This document shows, piece by piece, positions 52,501-61,200 of a stretch of DNA of 64,000 bases. This stretch comes from Rhabdophis nuchalis (taxonomy: Eukaryota; Chordata; Lepidosauria; Squamata; Natricidae), in contig CM077648.1 of NCBI GenBank assembly GCA_039707465.1, positions 77,252,119 to 77,316,118 of the forward strand, read 5' to 3'. The position numbers and the translations under genes are program-made. Numbering within the stretch: the stretch's first letter is position 1; each line of letters starts with the position of its first letter. The notes below the pieces were generated by a model. It worked only from the letters and a program-made list of their open reading frames with translations. It had not been told where the DNA came from and ran no database searches.

Positions 52501-55500
52501 CTTTTCTCCATGTCCCCATCCACAAGAATCACAGAAGGTTCCTGCGGTTTGTTTATGTGGGCAACCATTTTCAATACAGGGTCCTCCCCTTCGGGCTGTC
52601 ATCTGCCCCAAGGGTATTCACCAAACTGCTAGCAGTAGTAGCGGCCCACCTTCGAGCCAGACCCATACGGATCTTCTGCTGTCTGGACAACATATTGTTG
52701 CTGTCCAAATCGCACAATCGTGCTCTCCAGGACCTCCACATCACCAGTCCAGTGCTTCAGGACGAGGGCTTCTCCATAAATGGAGACAAGAATCATCTAG
52801 TGCCCACCTCCCATCTTGTACACCTGGGAGTCCTGATAGATTCTGTCCAAGGGAGGATTTTTCTCTCTCTGGATGGCAACTCAGCCTCTGGGAGCTGTCC
52901 AACACAGTGAAGAGCAAGCAACAGGTTCCACTGATCCAACTGTCTCAATTACTGGGGAAGATGGTTTCGTGTGGAGACGTGCCCATCATTTGGTGGACAC
53001 GTCTCCCATGACTGATGTCAGCCTGAGTGGGTGGGGTTTTCACCTCAACTCTCAGGTGGCCTAGGGTCTGTAATCCCATTCCAACCAAACCCATAGCACA
53101 AATTGGCTGGAATTGAGGGCAATCCATCTCGTCCTCCTTCACTTTCAGTCCTCAGTGTGCAACACCCACATACTGATTCTCACAGACAATACGACCGCGA
53201 AAGCGCATGTCAGTCGCCAAGGGGGGACGAGGGTCATCTCCCTCACAGAGCCAGCCTTTCACCTGGGACTTTGGGCAGAAACCAACCTGCTCTCCCTCTG
53301 CGCAGAACATATTTCAGGTACAGAGAATACACGGGCAGACTCGCAAGCTGATCAACCCAGCGGAACGGAGCCTGAACTGTCGCATCTTCACGCAGCTGAC
53401 CAGAAGGTACGGAGTTCCACTACTAGACCTCTTTTCCACACAGTCCAACAACCAGCTGTCAAGGTATTTCACACGTTTCACACCAGGGTCAGAAGGGACA
53501 GACGCACTCAGGTGCAGATCCCCCCCCCCCCCCCCCGGGGCTCCTATATGCCTTCCCTCCCTTCCCACTGATCCAGAGGGACATACGCAAGATGTTAGAG
53601 GAGGAGACGGAACTTCTACTCCTTGTCCCCCACTGGCTGCACTGGCCATGGTTCGCGGACTTGGTGAACTTATCAGTGGGCCCATCATGGCGACTCCCCA
53701 TGTCAAAATCACTTCTCCATCAGGGGTCAATCCAGAGATCAATCCATCACTCTGACCTTCAATGGTTGCAGCTAACCGCCTGGAGATTGAGCGGGCAGCC
53801 TTAACAGCTGCAAACTCTCTGACAAGGTTATTCAGACAATCCAGGCGTATCAACGCCCCTCCACTAATAGGATTTAGGATGCCACTTAGCTGACCTTTGT
53901 CACCTGGTGCAATCAACATTGTTCCTTTCAGGGCATCCATCGCCAATGTCCTAGAATTCTTACAACTTGATAAGGGACTCTCACCAAGCATGCTCAGATG
54001 CCATGCCCTCTCTTCAGTCCTCACCCTCCATCCTTCCAAACTGCTCTCCTTGCACCCACCCACACACCGCTTCCTTATGGGTGCATCTAATCTCAGCCCT
54101 CCTGTTACCCATAGATTCCCTACTCCTGCCAAAGTCCTCGACTTTGTCACTGAACCTCACTTTGAACCCTTGAGGTCCATCTCGTTACAACATCTCACAC
54201 TGAAGGTGGCCTTTCTAGTCACTGTCACCTCAGCAAGGCGGGTTTCGGAATTGGCGGCACTTTCCATCAGGGACAATCTGTGCGTGTTTCATTCAGATAG
54301 GGTCGTTCTCCGGCTGGACCCCACATTCATCCCCAAGGTAAACTCAGCCTTCCGTAGATCACAAGAATTGATTCTGCCAAATTTTTGCCCCAATCCAACT
54401 CACAGACTCAAGCGAAAGTGGCATACCCTGGCCGTGCGCCGTGCCCTTAGGGTTTATATCAACAGGACCACTGAATTTAGACGATCTGAGGCCCTTTTTG
54501 TTTCCTTTCACATGACCAATAATGGACTGAAGGCCTCATCTTCAATCATAGGGCTCTGGATCAGATCCTCCATTGCCAAGGCATATCAAGCTCATCACTT
54601 GGCTCCACTATCAAACGTCACAGCTCACTCAACACGCAGTGAGGCAACCTCAGCAGCCTGGGCAACACAGGCCTCTGTAGCGGAAATCTGCAGGGCAACC
54701 ACATGGACTACTCCATTCGTCTGCCACTAAAAGCTAGACAAGTACGCATCAGTGGATGCGGCATTTGGAAGGCGGGTCCTACAACAAGTCCTTCCCACAC
54801 AGGACACCTAGGTCTACACACAGTCCTACCTGTGGACAGGCCAAGTTTTGGTATGTCCCATGCATGGCTGCTTTATCCACCAACTTTGGATAATGGGCAT
54901 TGGTGCTTATCTGATACTCCCTTTCTCAGAACGGTGGAGCCATCCCCACCCTAATGCTTCGTGCGGACCTAATTCCATATGTGGTCAATAGGAGAGATGA
55001 GCATACAATATCAATCACATACAGCACAATAGTCTACTCAACTTCGTCAAAAGCGGGAGGAGCTACCTCAGGTGCTATGACATTATGATTTGTAGACTCA
55101 GTCCTATTGGATACTGACAGAGTTAACCCATGCATGTCTCCACCGTCCTGAGAAAGGGCGTAGCAAGTAAGCACCAACGCCCATTCTCCTCAGTATTCTT
55201 TCTCTTACTTTTTTATTGATCATTTTAGAAAGAGAGAACGTGTTAAATTTTTGTGTATGTGCAAATTACCGTAACATTTGTAAGCTTTACTGGACAAATG
55301 TTTAAAAATTCATCCAGATGGTTGCTGGTGTTGATATATTTGCTGGACAAATTAATCATAACACTGTTAATTCCTAGCATCAGTCATGGTAGATTCCAGT
55401 TTTGAAATTGGCTTAATTGATACATCATGTGAAGATGAACAGGCTGAACAGATGCAATTTCTGAATCAATCACTTGTGAACCTGGCAAGCATTTATCAAA

Positions 55501-55909
55501 TTTTATGTGTATACACACACACTGAAACTATCTTTATATATATAAAGAGGTGTCATCCCACCTACCAGACATCTAGAAACCAGCACTGACCAGCAGATGA
55601 GCCCCACCCTCCACCCAAGCCGTTGAAATTCAAAATAAGGAGAAACATACAAATGAGACCATTTGCATCAATATACTAGTCATGATGCAGCTGCACAGCC
55701 AATCAACACACTCACAACAATAGTCAGCACTCCACCACCCCCACCAAGATTTTAAAAAGGGCCATGCCTTCACAGTCACAGTCACAGACCAAAGCCTGAC
55801 AAGTGAGATCTTGTCGCAATGTTGCAATAACATTTCCATGCCTTATACACGGGAAAATACCCGAATAAACCAAAACCTACCTACCTACCTACCTACCTAC
55901 CTACATACA

Positions 55910-55945
<36 letters not shown>

Positions 55946-56110
55946 TATCTGATGAGAGCTAATAAGCTCGAAATAGATCCATCCTGGTCTCTCTCTAATT
56001 TAATTTATTGATCAACTCATAAAACTAACACACACACACACACATATATATATATGTGTGTGTGTGTTAGTTTTATGAATTGTGAAACAATTACCTATAT
56101 ATATATAGGT

Positions 56111-56181
<71 letters not shown>

Positions 56182-58154
56182 ATATTATCACAGCTCCTGT
56201 TCAGAGGTCCCTTTAAGGGGAGGAGACTTAACGTCATCCCTCTCTGCCCTTCGACTCAACCTAGAGATCATCCAGACAGAGAACCAAATAGATTACTGCT
56301 GTGTGACATTTTTTAGATATGTGTTAGATTTTTAAGGGCTGAAAATAAAGAGACCAGGATGGATCCATTTCAGGCTTATTAGCCTTCTTCAGCTGGCCAT
56401 ACTCCTTCTACTGGGATTTGAACCGGTGCTTTCCAGCATTTGAGGCAAGCCTCTCTATGCCTTGAGCTATCCGGTATCCCTGATACATCAGCCAATTTAC
56501 AGGACTCTTAAAGGAGAGAATATTATCACAGCCTCAAATGCTGGAGAGCACCGGTTCAAATCCCAGTAGAAGGAGTATGGCCAGCTGAAGAAGGCTAATA
56601 AGCCTGAAATGGATCCATCCTGGTCTCTTTATTTTCAGCCCTTAAAAATCTAACATATATATATATATATATATTTGTTTTCGTAGGTTTTCACGGGTAT
56701 AGGTATGTAGATATATATATGTTAGATTTATAGAGGGAAACAGCATGTCTCCTCCCTTAATTGGGGCCCTTACAGGAAGTTGTGGAAACAATTATCTATA
56801 CTAAATACTCCTGGATTAGCTGATGAAACAGGGTAGAACCGATTAGGCTGGAGTGCTAGGCTTCTGCCTCTGATTCATTACAGCCCCGGTTCGAATCCCA
56901 GTGGGGTGTGGCCAACTGATGAGAGTTAATAAGCTCGAAATAGATCTATCTTGGTCTCTCAAATTTAAATTTATTGATCAGCTAATAAAAACTAACATAT
57001 ATATGTGTGTGTGTGTGTGTGTGTGTTTTCGTAGATTTTCACGGGTGTAGGTATGCTGGTATTGCTGGGTTCGGGGATTTTCCCGTGTATAAGGCATAGA
57101 AATGTTATTGCAACGTTTCGACAAGATCTCACTTGTCATCATCAGGCAGGCTTCTGTCTGTGACTGTGATTGCAGAGGCATCGCCCCTCTTTAAATCTTG
57201 GGGGGGGGGTGGAGTGCTGACTATTGTTGTGAGTGGGTTAATTGGCTGTGCAGCTGCATCATGACTGGTAGATTGATGCTGATTGGTCTCATTTGTATGT
57301 TTCTCCTTGTTTTGAATTTCAACGGCTTGGGTGGAGGGTAGGGCTCGTCTGCTGGTCAATGCTGGCTTCCAGATGTCTGGTAGGCGGGAGGTATCATCAC
57401 GTTTGTTCATGCTGTTAGATTGTTTCTCTATTTCAATGGCTTCTCTGATTATTCTCCTGTTCAGTTGTTCAGCCTTGGAGATCATTTTAGTTCCTTGAAA
57501 GTCAATGTCATGTCCTGTAGTTTTGAAATGCTGATAAAGAGATGAGGTATTAAGTTGATTTTTTAATGCATTTTTATGCTCTGCGATACGTGCACTTATC
57601 CTTCTGTTGGTTTGTCCTATATAAGTGGCAGGGCAGATTTTACATGGAATTTTGTAGACCCCTTGGCTTTCTAGCTGGATCTTGTCTTTGGGATTCCTTA
57701 GGATATTGGTTATTTTTTGGTCGGTGTTGAAGGCTGTCTTGATGTTGTGCTTGTGGAGAATTTTGCTGATTTTGTCTGTGGTACCTTTAATGTATGGGAT
57801 GAGGGCAATGCCATTTTCCTGTTCTTTGTCTTGGTTCCTGGGGGGTGTCTCTTTTTGGATTAGTTTGGTGATTGTTTTTCTTCTGAATCCGTTGGATATT
57901 AATGTATTTGTGAGGAAGTGTAATTCGGTTTTCAGGTGGTCTTTGTCAGCTAGGCGTTTGGTTCTGTGTATGAGGGTTTTGGCTACAGAGTTTATCTGTG
58001 CAGGGTGGTGATGGGATTGTGCATTTAGGTAGCGGTTGGTGTGTGTTTTTTTCCGGTAGATGGTGTGTCCCAGGGAGCCATTAGGTTTTTTGTAGATTAG
58101 GACGTCTAGAAAAGGGAGTTGGTTGTTGGCTTCTATTTCCATATATATGTAATT

Positions 58155-58212
<58 letters not shown>

Positions 58213-61200
58213 AAGATAGTTTCAGTGTGTGTGTATGTGTGTGTATAAAATTTGATAAATGCTTGCCAGGTTCACAACTGATTGTGAATATATATATATT
58301 CATTCCAGTGAAATGATCTTTATTTTAGTCTACATGACCTTTTAAACAGATTCAACTATTTTGCAGCAAGCAAGAATATGGAGCATGTATCTTCTTCTTG
58401 TGCCATATCCATCATTGGACTTAGCAATCATATTGGCGATCCTATTTTTGTCAATAGCTGCACGAAAAAGTGCTGCTGAGTTTTGTCCAAACCACTCCTT
58501 TAGATTTTGAAGCCACAATGTTCTTCTTCTGCCTGGACCTCGTTTGCCTTCGATTTTTCCCTAGAGGATTAAGTGAAGTATGCCGTATTTTTCTGGGTGT
58601 TGCATCACATGTCCAAAATATTCTAACTTTTGGTTTTTTATGGTTTTGATAATTTCCCTTGGCTTTGCCAGGCAGCTTATCACCACCTCATTTCCGATTT
58701 TGTCAACCCATCTTATAAGTAACAGTTGTCTGTAATTCCACATTTCAAATGCTTCTAGTCTCTTCAAGTAGCTTTCTGTCAGAGACCAACTCTCTACTCT
58801 GTAGAGAAGGATAGAAAAGATATAACATTTGACAAGCCTAATTTTCAATCTTAATGTAACATGTATACTAATCAATTATGTGATGTTTCTCTGTCCTACA
58901 GATCATTTTTTGATCACTCCATGCATAGTGCTCTGCCTCTTGGAATCTACCTAGCAACAAAATTTTGGATGTATGTGACGTGGTTTTTCTGGTTTTGGAA
59001 TGATATCCTTTCTCTTGATCTCAGCAATTATGCCAGAAAGACTGTTTAAGTGTGTAGAAGGAAATAGTGCAGATTTTCCTTGATAATATACAACAGAAGT
59101 AAGAATGTTTTAAAAAAACTATAAAATTATTGGTTTAAATTATTCCAGGCGCAACATTAAGCGACATTTACCTGGCAAAATGAAATTGGTCCAAAGTGGT
59201 TTATGAAATTTTTGGACCTCTCCTTTTAGTATCTTCCTTTTCCTAGATTCCATAGGTTTTCTCCCCTTTTCACTGATTATCACATTTGGTAGAGGTTTTT
59301 AGGGGAAATTTGAGTAAGAACTGAAAACAGTAGAGCACTGGCAACCCAATTTTATATGGGAATTTTTTCCAGCTTCCCATCTTCCCTTCTTAGGGAAAGT
59401 GATAAAAAAGGTGGTTCCTTGGCAGGTTCAGAGGATCCAGATTATCTAGATCAGGAGTGCACAATGCTTGGATCATGGACTTGTACTGGTGCACAGCCTG
59501 TTGGGAACTGGACTGTGCAAGTGGCAAGCAAGTGTGTGAAGTTTCATTGCACATGAATGGGAGCTAGGTTATACACATGAAACCATCTCGCCTGCTGCTG
59601 CTGCTCCATGGAGCCAGAAAAGTTGTGGACCACTGATCTAGACCTCTTCCAGTCATGATTCAGGTCTGGTTATGAGACAGTTTCCTGTATCAGGAACGCT
59701 CTTTGGTATATACAGTAGCAGTAAATTAAATTAATTTAAAAACTCTGCTTTAAAGGACACTGTGATTTTTTAAAATAAAAATTACATTAATTTCAACATT
59801 TACATTCCTTAATGACTGTACATCTCAGTTTTCTCTTTATCCACCTTCCATTTATTGCTAATAGTGTTGCACTTTTCTATAATTTTGGGAAGTCCTGGAA
59901 ATCAGATCCAGGAATAATTAAAGCCACAGAAGAACAAAAGAAAAAGGTAACAAGATTTTTATTGTTACTATAATAACAATAACTAATAACACTATAAATA
60001 GTGAAATGTAGTTTCTTGATTGAATAGTTCCTTTCTTGATTGAAGGTTCTTGGTTGAATATAGTATAATTTCAGCCTTCTATCACAAGTTTGATGTCTTC
60101 TCAGTTTCCTCCCATCCCTTGTCTTGGAGATTATGGGCCGAGTTCTTTAACCTTTATCTTTTTATCTCTAAATGCATTCGTAGTAGTACTTGATTATTGT
60201 CTCTTACCACATTATAAAAGTCCTTTTATATATAAAGTTAAACAACAGCAACATGTTTGTGCTAATATTATGAAGAATTATTAGCAAAGGTCACTGAATC
60301 GACTCACCATGTATAATGTTTGCAGAATTGTTATTTAGGGATTATGTTTCTGATATTAAATGTATTTTACCTGAATATCTGTTCGCTTTCTTGAATATTT
60401 TTATAATGCATTGCCATGATTAATAGCAGTGATTGTAGGTTCCCTGTAGGCGATATGTGTTTGTTTTTGCTCCTGTCCAGTTTGTCACCTTTTATTTCCT
60501 TGTTCTTGTATTTGTTACGTTATTCTATGCCTTTTAATGTTGGTTATATGTGGAATTTCCAAAGATGTTGGATAGAACACAGAAGTTTAATAATAATAAT
60601 ATTCAATACTAATATCAAAGCTAGCAGTAAGTAATAAAAAAAATTGAAATGGTTAAATTTACAGTTTAAAGTCCATAGTGACATCACCCAATATGTTAAA
60701 ATGAATAGTAAATAACCAATTTTTTAGACTTTAAGACAACAGTAATATTGCTCATAATTATGAGATCAACTCTAAAAAATTGTGACCTTATGAACCTTAA
60801 CAATATTGTGTTAAGTTGGAATTTAAATGTTTAAAAGACTCAATAGAATTGCAGACAGTCTTTCTAGTGACTGATGCAAAACATATAGAACTGAATAATA
60901 ACAATCCTTTCATTGGGCTCAATCTAACAACAAACACAGCTGATTAGAATCAATGTTAACATGCTTTAATTGCTTGACATCCAAGCAGCAGAAATTGCAC
61001 AATTTGATTTACTTATCTGGTACTCAGATGGTCTATATCAGGGGTGGGCAAACTTTGCAACTTTTAAGTCTGAAGGACTTCAGCTCCCAGAATTCTCCAG
61101 CTCCCAGAATTCTCCAGCCAGCTTTGCTGGAGAATTCTTCAGCTCTGGGAGCTGAAGTCCTTCAGACTTAAAGTTGCAAAGTTTGCCCACCCCTGGTCTA

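Larger units (their letters stand above)
50040..55195 (+). mobile_element. DIRS-type tyrosine-recombinase retrotransposon, decayed
   Basis: The order is a gag-like region (about 50540-51370), reverse transcriptase (51384-52860), RNase H and following region (52960-53700) and tyrosine recombinase (53780-54730). This is the DIRS layout and differs from LTR elements, which use an integrase. The ends are approximate; I could not identify the terminal inverted repeats. At least three frame breaks are present, one at a C run (53521-53536). It is sense to ZDHHC17 in intron 9. Confidence 0.85.
56323..56654. repeat. 124-bp inverted repeat with 84-bp spacer
   Basis: 56323-56446 and 56531-56654 are reverse complements with only about one mismatch (TTTCC against GGAGA in the GCTGG-AGC part). 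Each arm holds a hammerhead and part of a tRNA-like unit; the spacer holds the rest of the tRNA-like unit of the minus arm. Confidence 0.92.

Noticed and set aside
50089..53755. Host genes from the many open frames in intron 9
   Set aside because: They are frame-shifted parts or antisense shadows of one DIRS retrotransposon.
56395..56914. True tRNA genes at the B-box sequences
   Set aside because: The A boxes are weak, and the acceptor, D and T stems are imperfect. The sequences are tied to hammerheads in repeated units, so they are tRNA-derived retroposon heads.
58861..59049. ZDHHC17 ending at the stop codon 59047 as a short isoform
   Set aside because: It needs retention of the U12 intron. 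The reading after Asn-Asp is not conserved, and the spliced frame continues perfectly into exon 11.
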